Source: Salinivenus iranica (GTDB lineage Bacteria > Bacteroidota > Rhodothermia > Rhodothermales > Salinibacteraceae). From it: a DNA stretch of 35,900 nt. The position numbers and the translations under genes were made by a program. The stretch spans positions 1 to 35,900 of the forward strand of contig NCRB01000025.1 of assembly GCA_002894665.1 (NCBI GenBank), read 5' to 3'. Below, piece after piece: positions 7,603 through 15,625 of the stretch (position 1 is its first letter; each line of letters begins with the position of its first letter). The notes beneath the pieces are model-generated. The model did no database searches. It saw only the letters and a program-made list of their open reading frames with translations, and was not told the origin of the DNA.

Positions 7603-7905
7603 TTACGTAACGATGAACGTGGGGTCGCCCATCGCAACCATTCCCCCGTGCGACGTGACGGCCCCAATACCGGCGGCCGGCGTGCCTGTGAGAAAGGTCG
7701 GCATCCCCATCGCAATCGGATCGACGGGCGGGACCCCTGCGCAAGTGGCCATCGCCCCCATTCCCGCCAGGGGAAAGCCCATCACCAAAAATGTGGGGTC
7801 AGACGGCAAGACAATGGGACCACCCACATGCGGAACCGGCGGGATGGCCGGGGTCGTCATTGGGCAGGCATGCATGCTTCCAAGAAAGGCAACGGGTCCG
7901 GGCAT
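7603..7905 (-). CDS. PAAR-domain spike-tip protein
   Basis: A 100-residue protein made up of a PAAR-like domain, the zinc-bound cone that sharpens the VgrG spike of a T6SS. It shows the family's three-fold pattern: an HACP segment, then PHVGGPI, two repeats ending in TFL, and SHGG followed by GDPTFIV. His12, His26, Cys55 and His86 sit where the three His and one Cys zinc ligands are expected. The usual PAAR arginines are lost: the motifs read PLAGMGA and PAAGIGA. There is no extension carrying a toxin. It lies 54 bases after the MORN gene, downstream of vgrG. Confidence 0.88.
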   Translation of the reverse strand: MPGPVAFLGSMHACPMTTPAIPPVPHVGGPIVLPSDPTFLVMGFPLAGMGAMATCAGVPPVDPIAMGMPTFLTGTPAAGIGAVTSHGGMVAMGDPTFIVT

Positions 7906-7959
7906 CGCGAATAGATAAAATTTGTAATCTGTACGTGCTGACGAAATCGGCAGCGGTTC

Positions 7960-9126
7960 TTACTCCCCACCAAAAGACTCTTTGAGGCTCCGCCAGTACC
8001 AGCGGAGCTGCTTTTTGATGAAGTTGAGGGCCTTGATGCGGCCTTTTCGACTGTACTCCGCCTTCGGGCCTTTCGGGCGACCCATTTCGAAATACTGTTC
8101 CTCCTTCTTTTTCCTCCCCGGGTTATACTTGACGTGCTTCCCGTGCTTTTGGCCTTCGTGGTACTGCACCTCCTCCATTGGGTCTCCGGACGGATAAAAC
8201 ACCTTCTCTGTCTTCACCTTCCGCCCATTTTTATAGTTCTCTTTCCTCATCATATCTCCGTCCTTCGAGTACATTCTTTTTTCGCCGTGAAGCTTGTCAT
8301 TTTTGTATTCAGCTTCTTGAGCAATTGTCCCGTCCTCGTAAAATGCCTTCTGACTACCATCCATTTTTCCATTTTCATACGACTGCACAACCCGTCTTAC
8401 GCCATTAATGTATGCGTTTAGGGTTCCATGTATTTTCCCTGCCTTCATGGGCATTTCCGCCAGCGGAACCTCTGGATCGTCATACACCTCTACAAGGCCG
8501 TCCGCCTTCCCGTCCGATACAGGAATTCGCGCTTTTAGAGCCCCATCCTCGTAGGTTTTTATAAGGTGTGCTTCTCCGTCTTCGTAAAAAATTTCGGCCT
8601 TCAAATTACCATCATGATACGCCTTCAGGCCATCGACCTCTCCTTCATCGAACATGACCCGGCTCGCTATTTCGCCATTGGTATTGTATTCACAGCACTC
8701 ACCGTCCAACTGTCCCTCTCTAAATGATGCCTTCTTCAGCGTCGTCCCATCGGGGGCTTTTTCAATATAGGGACCGTGCATAACGCCCCTTCTGTAATAC
8801 ATGATGACCTGTCCCTCTCCCTGGTCGATCATGCACCGTCCGTGGAGGGTGCCGGATCGGTACGACAGCGCACACACCACCTGGCCGTCCTCATCAAAGA
8901 TCTTGTGGGGGCCGTGCGGGTCTCCATTCACGTACTCTTGCGTCTCCTCAAGGCGGCCGTCATCGTACCGCTTTACAACTCCATGCAGCTGCCCCCCCGA
9001 ATACTCCTCTTTGAGCACGACATTTCCCTCCCGATCGTACTCAACCTTTTCACCTTCCAGTAATCCATACTCGGTCTCTTCGACTTCTTTCAGAATGCCT
9101 TCTTCATAGTATTTTTTGTTTTTCAT
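7960..9126 (-). CDS. MORN-repeat protein downstream of vgrG
   Basis: A 388-residue soluble protein built almost entirely of about 22-residue MORN_2-type repeats of the form Y-x-DG-x(n)-Y-x-G-x-x-HG, for example YSGGQLHG, YKNDKLHG and YHEGQKHG. I count roughly 14 units. The C-terminus (about 365-388) is basic and aromatic (KKQLRWYWRSLK). There is no signal peptide. Repeats of this kind occur in the YwqK family, which is annotated as antitoxin or immunity in polymorphic toxin loci. Lying 14 bases after vgrG and before PAAR, it is a candidate immunity protein, adaptor or chaperone for the unusual VgrG. None of these roles is shown by the sequence alone. Confidence 0.82.
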   Translation of the reverse strand: MKNKKYYEEGILKEVEETEYGLLEGEKVEYDREGNVVLKEEYSGGQLHGVVKRYDDGRLEETQEYVNGDPHGPHKIFDEDGQVVCALSYRSGTLHGRCMIDQGEGQVIMYYRRGVMHGPYIEKAPDGTTLKKASFREGQLDGECCEYNTNGEIASRVMFDEGEVDGLKAYHDGNLKAEIFYEDGEAHLIKTYEDGALKARIPVSDGKADGLVEVYDDPEVPLAEMPMKAGKIHGTLNAYINGVRRVVQSYENGKMDGSQKAFYEDGTIAQEAEYKNDKLHGEKRMYSKDGDMMRKENYKNGRKVKTEKVFYPSGDPMEEVQYHEGQKHGKHVKYNPGRKKKEEQYFEMGRPKGPKAEYSRKGRIKALNFIKKQLRWYWRSLKESFGGE

Positions 9127-9140
9127 TTTTATAACTACTT

Positions 9141-12100
9141 TTAATGTCCTTCCATCGCGTGGTAAACTAATTTTATACCGCCATTCTCTGTCTTAGCACC
9201 TCCTACCCCTTCTTTCACTATATCGACATTAAACATTGCTAACGCGGTTAGAAGTTCGCCTAGCACATTTTTGTTTCCAAGTGATATGGATGCGGTCTCC
9301 AACGCTACCGCTTTAGACTCAAATCCAGCTTGTATGTTTTTCATTGCCGATGCTGTGTTAAAGACACCTTTATTGCTTGCCACGACTCCCTTTCTAACTA
9401 CCTTCACACCACCCTCCAACGTATAGTTTAGATTATCTTTTTTCTTTACGCTGTTTGCAGCCATTTCTACTTTTTGGGTATTGTTTTTACTTCCAACTTT
9501 TATTTTTTTGGCATCCACATCAACTTTTCCACTCCCCCCTGTACCCTCCAGATATATTTTCGGGGACTCTGTTATATTCTTCTTTCCAGATTTAGATTTT
9601 ATTTTTTTATCTGCCTCCATTTTTATATTTTTCTTAGCATACATGTTTATATTCTTATTTGACTGTATATTTATATCTTTTGCTGACTCTATGTTTATTC
9701 CTTTTTCCGACCGTATTGTAATAGATCCATCTTTGCTCAAGATAGCAATAGGCTTATGCTTCTCCTCGTCAAATCGGTCGTGCTTATCGGGCAGGCCGTT
9801 CATCTCCCACTCCTCCCGAAACTCTTTGTCAAACACATCCCCGTCCGATTCGCTGCTCCGGCTGATTTCCACCCGGTCTCCGAATGCATGGAGTTGAAAG
9901 CAGCCGTTCGTTACCTCGATTCCATCCCCCTCTATGTACTCGGCCCGAGACTGCCCCCCCCGTGCCCGCACGTCAACCTCAACAGACGCCGGGTAAGCCT
10001 CCCGAAACGGACGTACAAGGTATGCGTCACGCCCCACCCTTATTGTATCGTATGCCTTTTTAAATGGAGGGATCACATCTCCACTATACGTCGTAAACAG
10101 ATCTTTTCCAGCCTTTTTTAGCCGCCACTCTTCGTAATTCAAACTAGCCTCTCCAGCAAACCAATCTTCTCTTTCAGCTTTCTTAATTACATTATTTATT
10201 CCCTTTACCTCTTCCCTTTTATTCGGCTCAACAATCTCTACGTCAGTTATATCTGTTTCGGTTTCCCACACCTCAAAAGTCGTTTTTTCGGGCATATTTA
10301 TGATTTCTTCTATACTAAAACTCATTTCTCTTATTTTCTCAACATTGTACTCTTTTTTGGCGCTTTTGCTTAGTCTCACCCACCCCTCTTCGAATACATC
10401 TCTGTATCTCTCTGCGTTTTCCCAGTAATCTTCAAGTGTTTCTTCTAACAGATCATCTATCCGTACCTTAAATTCGATATTTTTGGGTAACTTTTTGTAC
10501 TCTTCTATACCAAGTTTTTCTATCATTCCGTGATCTTTTTTTCTATACTCTTTTTTTAAAATTATTTTTGTCTCTTTCTTAGACTTTTCCCATTCCTGCA
10601 GGCGAATCCTTCTCATCTCGTCTCTACTCCGCCCGCGGCTGCTCTCAAAATCCTCATTGCTCCACAGTTCTTCTACGTCGTCGCGCAAGACACATACGCC
10701 GGCGTCCTCCTTTGAGTCCAGCGCCTCCTTCTCTTGCGGCGTGACGTACTGGCGCGGGTACGGGGTTATTCGGTCCGCGTCCAGATGTGGAAAGCCGCTC
10801 AGGTCCCGTTCGTAGTAGACCCTCTTCTCGTCCGAGTAGTCCTCGTCGAGCCCGGTCACGTCGGTCCGGTATTTGGGAGCAAGGATTTGTATTTCTTCCT
10901 CCCCGCCCTCGTCAATTAGGGAAATCTCATTGTGGAGGTACGTCTCGCTGCTCTGGCCGTTGCCGCCTCCATTTTCACCATTTGTCCGGCGAGACTCGCC
11001 CCGGATGCCGGACTTCTTCGCGGGGGTATCGGCGAAGGGCATGCTGTGCGTCCCGTCGAAGAATCCCCCGATGACAAAGGGCGCCTCGCTGGAGTCCTGG
11101 GCCGGATAGGCGATGGCCACCTTGGTGTGCTTTCGGGGCAGGAAGTGGCCTCCGTAGTTGTTGCCCGCCCAGAACGTCAGCACGCGTGCCCATACCTCCT
11201 CGTTGGGCTGCCCGCCCAGGTCGACTTCCACCTTCACCATCCCCTGCTTCGCCCGGTCCCGGTGGGTGCTTTTTTCCGGGAGGCCAGTCACCGTCGCTGG
11301 GTAGATGCCGGGTTGGATCTGAGTTCCCGGCCCCGCAGTGGCTTCGGCAGACAACGCATACCGGTCGACCGACGGGCGCTCGGGGGAGCCGCCTGGGGAC
11401 GCACCGCCCGATTGCTTCATGTAGCGCGCGCCCCGGTACTTGGTGTCTGCTGTGTCTGCGCCCTCCTCGGTGGGCGGCGGCCCGATGGGAAACGCTTCAA
11501 ACTCCACCGTGCACGCGTTTCCCTCCGTGTCCAAGAGCAATCGCCCCACCACAAATTCCATGCGCGCGGCGTCGTCGAAATGGCGCAGTACATCTCCGCA
11601 GGTCTCCTCTTCCAAAACAAACCGGTGGCCCGCCCCCAGAAGGCGCGCCGGGGTAGTGCCACGGAGGAGCTTTTGGGCAGCGCGCAGTTGGTGTTGGCGT
11701 CGGCGCCTCATGTTCGGGCCCTCGGTCCAGGCCTCGGTGGAGGTCTCCGACGCGTACTGGGTCAGGCCGCCCGGTCCTTCCCGCACGGTTCCTACGGCCT
11801 GCGCCTCCCCAGTGTGCACCTCCTCGGAGGAGGTCTCCTGCGCCGTCGCGTCAGGCCCCCTGGCGGACGCCGATACCTCTTTCCCCTGGTCAAAATCCAC
11901 GGATTGGGCCATCAGCATCTCCGGGACAAGGTTCTGCTCGAAGGAATAGGAGAGGAGGGCCTTTTCGTAGTCGGTCTTGTCTGTGCTGGAGATGGGGACG
12001 AGCGTGTGCTTTTCGGTCCCGGCCTCGTCGCGCCGCGTGAATCGATCAAATGCCTCATTGTGGTCCGAGAGCACAACGGTCCCGTCCGCGTCAATCCAGT

Positions 12101-12812
12101 ACACCACACCTGCTTCTTCCGCAACGCGGTGGAAGAAGGCGTAGTCGGTCTCATCGTGCTGGGACACGTGCTTCAGCGGCGGGTATGTTTCCTTCAGGTC
12201 TGTGACGAAGGAAAGCCCGGCACGGGACAGGATCCGATTCAGAATGCCGTCCTCCGAGTCGTCGCTCGACGTTCTCGTCACGACGGGAGCGTCGGCGAAG
12301 GTGCGGCTCGTTCTTGAAAAGCGCAGCGTCCACAGCTGCGGGCGAATCTCGACGCGGTAGCCCGCAAGGCGGGACGGTTCTCGCCCCTGTCCCGCCCCGT
12401 GCTGGCGGGCGCGGCTTACGATTCCGCAGACCGTCCGCGAGGGATTGCCGTCGCGCGCGAGGGCCATCGTAATGCGCTGCCCAATCACCTCGCTGAACGG
12501 CGCGGCCGAGGAGTGGGCACTGTTCGCTCCCGCCCTCGTCTCGCCGAGGCCTCCGTCGCCCTCTCCCCCGAACGACGGCTCGTGCTCGATGTGGAACCGC
12601 ACAATGTACCGGAACAGCCCAGACAGCGACTCTGCGCCTTCGACGTGGTCGACCTTGAGGGCATCGGGGCCGGTGCCCGGCAGTAGCTTTTCAATCGCAG
12701 GTCCCGACAAGGAGACAAAGCTCATTGGGTCAGTGGATCGCATGGGATCGGTGGTTGAGATTGCTCTCGTGTTTTGGGGAGTCGGCGTCGTGCCAATGGG
12801 CGCCGGGCTCAC
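9141..12812 (-). CDS. vgrG: VgrG (TssI) spike protein with a large internal insertion
   Basis: At 1223 residues this is much longer than a plain VgrG (about 600-700). The gp27-like base spans roughly 30-445 and includes QHDETDYAFFHRVAEEAG (218-235). The gp5-like OB fold (about 505-585) contains WAGNNYGGHFLPRKH. The family segment after it (GIRGESRR..SETYLHN) is followed by an insertion of about 370 residues (650-1020), largely charged and without similarity I know. The needle then resumes as octapeptide repeats (1031-1079), followed by a further 140 residues. The 3' half of the gene is notably AT-rich and Lys/Asn/Ile-rich compared with its 5' half and neighbours. The start overlaps the clpV stop as ATGA. 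The insertion or the tail may be an effector or a cargo-binding module. Confidence 0.93.
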   Translation of the reverse strand: MSPAPIGTTPTPQNTRAISTTDPMRSTDPMSFVSLSGPAIEKLLPGTGPDALKVDHVEGAESLSGLFRYIVRFHIEHEPSFGGEGDGGLGETRAGANSAHSSAAPFSEVIGQRITMALARDGNPSRTVCGIVSRARQHGAGQGREPSRLAGYRVEIRPQLWTLRFSRTSRTFADAPVVTRTSSDDSEDGILNRILSRAGLSFVTDLKETYPPLKHVSQHDETDYAFFHRVAEEAGVVYWIDADGTVVLSDHNEAFDRFTRRDEAGTEKHTLVPISSTDKTDYEKALLSYSFEQNLVPEMLMAQSVDFDQGKEVSASARGPDATAQETSSEEVHTGEAQAVGTVREGPGGLTQYASETSTEAWTEGPNMRRRRQHQLRAAQKLLRGTTPARLLGAGHRFVLEEETCGDVLRHFDDAARMEFVVGRLLLDTEGNACTVEFEAFPIGPPPTEEGADTADTKYRGARYMKQSGGASPGGSPERPSVDRYALSAEATAGPGTQIQPGIYPATVTGLPEKSTHRDRAKQGMVKVEVDLGGQPNEEVWARVLTFWAGNNYGGHFLPRKHTKVAIAYPAQDSSEAPFVIGGFFDGTHSMPFADTPAKKSGIRGESRRTNGENGGGNGQSSETYLHNEISLIDEGGEEEIQILAPKYRTDVTGLDEDYSDEKRVYYERDLSGFPHLDADRITPYPRQYVTPQEKEALDSKEDAGVCVLRDDVEELWSNEDFESSRGRSRDEMRRIRLQEWEKSKKETKIILKKEYRKKDHGMIEKLGIEEYKKLPKNIEFKVRIDDLLEETLEDYWENAERYRDVFEEGWVRLSKSAKKEYNVEKIREMSFSIEEIINMPEKTTFEVWETETDITDVEIVEPNKREEVKGINNVIKKAEREDWFAGEASLNYEEWRLKKAGKDLFTTYSGDVIPPFKKAYDTIRVGRDAYLVRPFREAYPASVEVDVRARGGQSRAEYIEGDGIEVTNGCFQLHAFGDRVEISRSSESDGDVFDKEFREEWEMNGLPDKHDRFDEEKHKPIAILSKDGSITIRSEKGINIESAKDINIQSNKNINMYAKKNIKMEADKKIKSKSGKKNITESPKIYLEGTGGSGKVDVDAKKIKVGSKNNTQKVEMAANSVKKKDNLNYTLEGGVKVVRKGVVASNKGVFNTASAMKNIQAGFESKAVALETASISLGNKNVLGELLTALAMFNVDIVKEGVGGAKTENGGIKLVYHAMEGH
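9576..9722 (-). repeat. Octapeptide needle repeats within vgrG
   Basis: Six consecutive eight-residue units (residues 1031-1079) read ITIRSEKG, INIESAKD, INIQSNKN, INMYAKKN, IKMEADKK and IKSKSGKK. The spacing matches the triple-stranded beta-helix of phage gp5 and VgrG needles, though lysine- and asparagine-rich units replace the usual Val/Gly pattern. Confidence 0.8.
9753..10865 (-). other. Uncharacterised insertion between the VgrG OB fold and needle
   Basis: Codes for VgrG residues about 650-1020. From around 733 to 905 it is dominated by Lys, Glu and Ile and predicted helical (EEYKKL, LLEETLEDYWENAERY). A GC-richer part (about 905-1010) has a beta-like character with RVGRDAYLVRPFREAYP. 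No toxin motif was recognised. In most VgrGs the OB fold leads directly into the needle, so this is an added region. Confidence 0.7.
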
Positions 12813-15583
12813 GTGTGAATCTGGTACGCGAATCCTTCGTCACCAACATCGATGTGCGCTCCGGAGAGACCCTCTCCGTCCGCCATCCGGCCCAGCACCT
12901 TTGTAGAAAGGGTGGGCAAGAGCGTCTGCGTGAGGATGGCGTCGATGTTGCGCGCCCCGCTCTCCACCTCCTGGCACCGGGCCGCAATCTGGTCCACGAC
13001 GGCGTCGCTGTAGGTGAGCGGGGCGTTGTGGTTGGCCTCAAAGCGGGCCTGGACCCGCTCCAGCTTGAGCTCCACGATCTTTGCCATCTGCTCGTCGCCG
13101 AGCGGGTAGTACGGGATGGACACCATCCGGCCGAGGAAGGCCGAGCGGAAATGGCCTTGAAGCACGTTCCGCACCGCGTCGCCCAGGGTGTCCGGGGTGG
13201 GACGCGCCGCCCCGTAGTCGCACCGCTGCATGATCGTCTCGGTGCCGACATTGCTCGTGAGGATGATGACGGTGTTGCGGAAATCGACCGTCACGCCGTC
13301 GGCGTCCTCCAGCTCGCCCTTGTCGAACATCTGGTAGAAGAGCTCCAGCACGTCGGGGTGGGCCTTTTCGATTTCGTCGAGCAGCACCACCGAGTAGGGC
13401 GAGTGGCGCACCGCTTCGGTGAGGACGCCGCCTTCGCCGTGCCCCTTGTAGCCCGGCGGGGCCCCCTTCAGCTTCGATACCGTGTGTGCCTCCTGGTACT
13501 CCGAAAGGTTGATGCGCACGAGGTGTCCCCCGTAGAGCTCATCGGCGAGGGCCTGGGCCGTCTCCGTCTTGCCCACCCCGCTGGGGCCGGCCAGCAAAAA
13601 CACTCCGACCGGCGCGTTCGGGTCTTCCAGCTGGGCCCGCGAGGTGCGGATGCGGCGGGCAATGGCCTCCAGCGCGTGGTCCTGCCCAATCACGCGCTCG
13701 GCCAGGCGGTCCTTCAGCGACAGGATGCCCTCCAGCTCGTCCGTCTGCATCTTGCCCATCGGGATGCCGGTCCAGCCGGAGATGACGCGGGCGACGGTGT
13801 TCGTGTCGACGGCGACCGGGACGAGGGCCTCCCCCTCCCGCACCGCAGCGAGTTCCTCCCGACGGTCGGCCAGCTCATCGCGGATCGCGTCTGCGTCGCG
13901 CCCCTCCGATGCGTCGTCGCTCGTCGGCTCGTCCTCGTCCGGCGCGGCCGGCGGCGCCATCGTCTCGGGACGCGCCGGCGCCTCGTTTCCAGCCGCGTCT
14001 CCCTCCGAGGGGGCTTCCCCCAGGAGGCCGTCCGTCGGCACCCGATCGGCCAGTTCCTGCTCCAGGGCGCGAATTTCCGAGACGAGCGACCACTCGATTT
14101 CCCACTGGGTTTCCAGCGCTTCCTGGCGCTCCCGCACGGCGTCGAGCTCGCTCCGAAGCTCCTCGATCCGCGCCGCGTGATCGCGTCCCGCAAACGCCTC
14201 GCGCTCCAGGCGGTCGATTTCGAGCTCCAGGCGATCGGCCCGGTGGCGCGCATCCTCCAGCGCAGGCGGCACCGTGTTCTGCCCAATTGAGACGCGTGCC
14301 CCGGCCGTGTCGAGCACGGTGATGGCCTTGTCGGGCAGGTTGCGTCCCGTGATGTAACGGTCCGAGAGGGCCACGGCGTCCTCAATAGCCTCATCGAGAA
14401 TCCGGACCTCGTGGTGGGCCTGCAGGGCCTCGGCCACGCCCCGCAGCATGTCCACGGCGGCGTCCTGATCCGGCTCCTTCACCTGCACATTCTGGAAGCG
14501 ACGGGCCAGCGCAGCGTCTTTCTCGAAATATTTTTTATACTCCGCCCAGGTGGTCGCGGCAATCGTGCGCAGCTCCCCACGGGCGAGGGCCGGCTTTAGG
14601 AGGTTCGCAGCATCGGCGCCACCCTCCTGCGCCCCCGCCCCGATGATCGTGTGCACCTCGTCAATAAACAGGATGACCGGGCGCGGAGACGCCTTCACCT
14701 CGGTGATGACGGACTTGAGCCGGTCCTCGAACTCGCCCCGCATGCTCGCCCCGGCCTGCAGCAACCCAAGGTCGAGCTGCCGTACGGCGATGTCTTCCAG
14801 GGCGGGGGGCACTTCGCCACGGGCCACCCGCTGGGCAAAGCCCTCCACCACGGCCGTTTTGCCGACGCCGGCCTTGCCGGTGAGGATGGGGTTGTTCTGG
14901 CGGCGACGCATCAGAATGTCGGCCACCTGTCGAATTTCGGCCTCGCGCCCCCGAATCGGGTCGATCTCGCCGCGTCGGGCCTGCGCCGTGAGGTCCAGCG
15001 TGTACTGCGCAAGCGCCTCGCCGTCCGCTGCGCCGTTGCGCCCCGCCTCACGCATCGCGGCCCCGCCCGAGGCGGGCGTCTCCCCCGTGCGCTTCGCAGC
15101 CTCGTCGCTTTCGGCCATGACGGCCGCCACCACCTGGCCGAGGTCGTCGCGCGGGATGGCGAGCAGCGACGGGGCGGCGTCGGTCACGATGCCCAGCAGT
15201 TCGTCGGTGTCGAGGAGGGCAAGAAGCACGAGCCCCGACCGCACGGCCGCTTGGTCGTACTGGGTGGAGGCGCGCAGCCAGGCCTCCTGCAGGAGCGACA
15301 CGATCTGGGGCGACATGCTGGGCGTGCGGCTGTTGCCGCGCTTGAACGCCTCGGTGGCTTCGGTCAGCTCTTGAATGACGGCGGTCGGCTCCAGATCGAA
15401 GTTCTTGAAGATTTGGTGCACGTCGGTCCCCGGCCCCTGTTCCAGGAGCTTAATTAGCAGGTGTTCGACCTCCACGTTGTAGTGTGTCTGCGACACGCAC
15501 AGCGAGGCCGCCTCCTCCAGGGCCGTCCGGCAGACGGAGTTGAGGGTGCCAACCAGCTGTTCCAGATCCTGCGATGCGGACAT
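12809..15583 (-). CDS. clpV: ClpV (TssH) sheath-recycling AAA+ ATPase
   Basis: A 924-residue Clp/HSP100 ATPase that extracts and unfolds contracted TssBC sheath in the cytoplasm. An N-terminal Clp_N domain (about 8-160) is followed by the first AAA+ module, with Walker A GKAGVGKT at 236-243 and Walker B ILFIDE near 304-309. A coiled-coil middle domain spans about 440-600. The second AAA+ module has Walker A GPSGVGKT at 666-673 and Walker B VVLLDE at 732-737. An acidic, Pro/Ala-rich stretch of about 45 residues (518-565) interrupts the middle domain and is not typical. Genomic context with tssG and vgrG separates it from housekeeping ClpB. The ATG follows 42 bases after the tssG stop, and its stop overlaps the vgrG start. 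Confidence 0.95.
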   Translation of the reverse strand: MSASQDLEQLVGTLNSVCRTALEEAASLCVSQTHYNVEVEHLLIKLLEQGPGTDVHQIFKNFDLEPTAVIQELTEATEAFKRGNSRTPSMSPQIVSLLQEAWLRASTQYDQAAVRSGLVLLALLDTDELLGIVTDAAPSLLAIPRDDLGQVVAAVMAESDEAAKRTGETPASGGAAMREAGRNGAADGEALAQYTLDLTAQARRGEIDPIRGREAEIRQVADILMRRRQNNPILTGKAGVGKTAVVEGFAQRVARGEVPPALEDIAVRQLDLGLLQAGASMRGEFEDRLKSVITEVKASPRPVILFIDEVHTIIGAGAQEGGADAANLLKPALARGELRTIAATTWAEYKKYFEKDAALARRFQNVQVKEPDQDAAVDMLRGVAEALQAHHEVRILDEAIEDAVALSDRYITGRNLPDKAITVLDTAGARVSIGQNTVPPALEDARHRADRLELEIDRLEREAFAGRDHAARIEELRSELDAVRERQEALETQWEIEWSLVSEIRALEQELADRVPTDGLLGEAPSEGDAAGNEAPARPETMAPPAAPDEDEPTSDDASEGRDADAIRDELADRREELAAVREGEALVPVAVDTNTVARVISGWTGIPMGKMQTDELEGILSLKDRLAERVIGQDHALEAIARRIRTSRAQLEDPNAPVGVFLLAGPSGVGKTETAQALADELYGGHLVRINLSEYQEAHTVSKLKGAPPGYKGHGEGGVLTEAVRHSPYSVVLLDEIEKAHPDVLELFYQMFDKGELEDADGVTVDFRNTVIILTSNVGTETIMQRCDYGAARPTPDTLGDAVRNVLQGHFRSAFLGRMVSIPYYPLGDEQMAKIVELKLERVQARFEANHNAPLTYSDAVVDQIAARCQEVESGARNIDAILTQTLLPTLSTKVLGRMADGEGLSGAHIDVGDEGFAYQIHT

Positions 15584-15625
15584 GACGAAACGGGATGTTG
15601 CGGAGTGCTTCGGGATTGTGCGGCG

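Noticed and set aside
10932-12317. Long plus-strand open frame opposite vgrG
   Set aside because: It is the antisense shadow of a GC-rich gene. The minus strand encodes clear VgrG motifs, and the plus frame has Arg/Gly/Pro-rich content without any domain.
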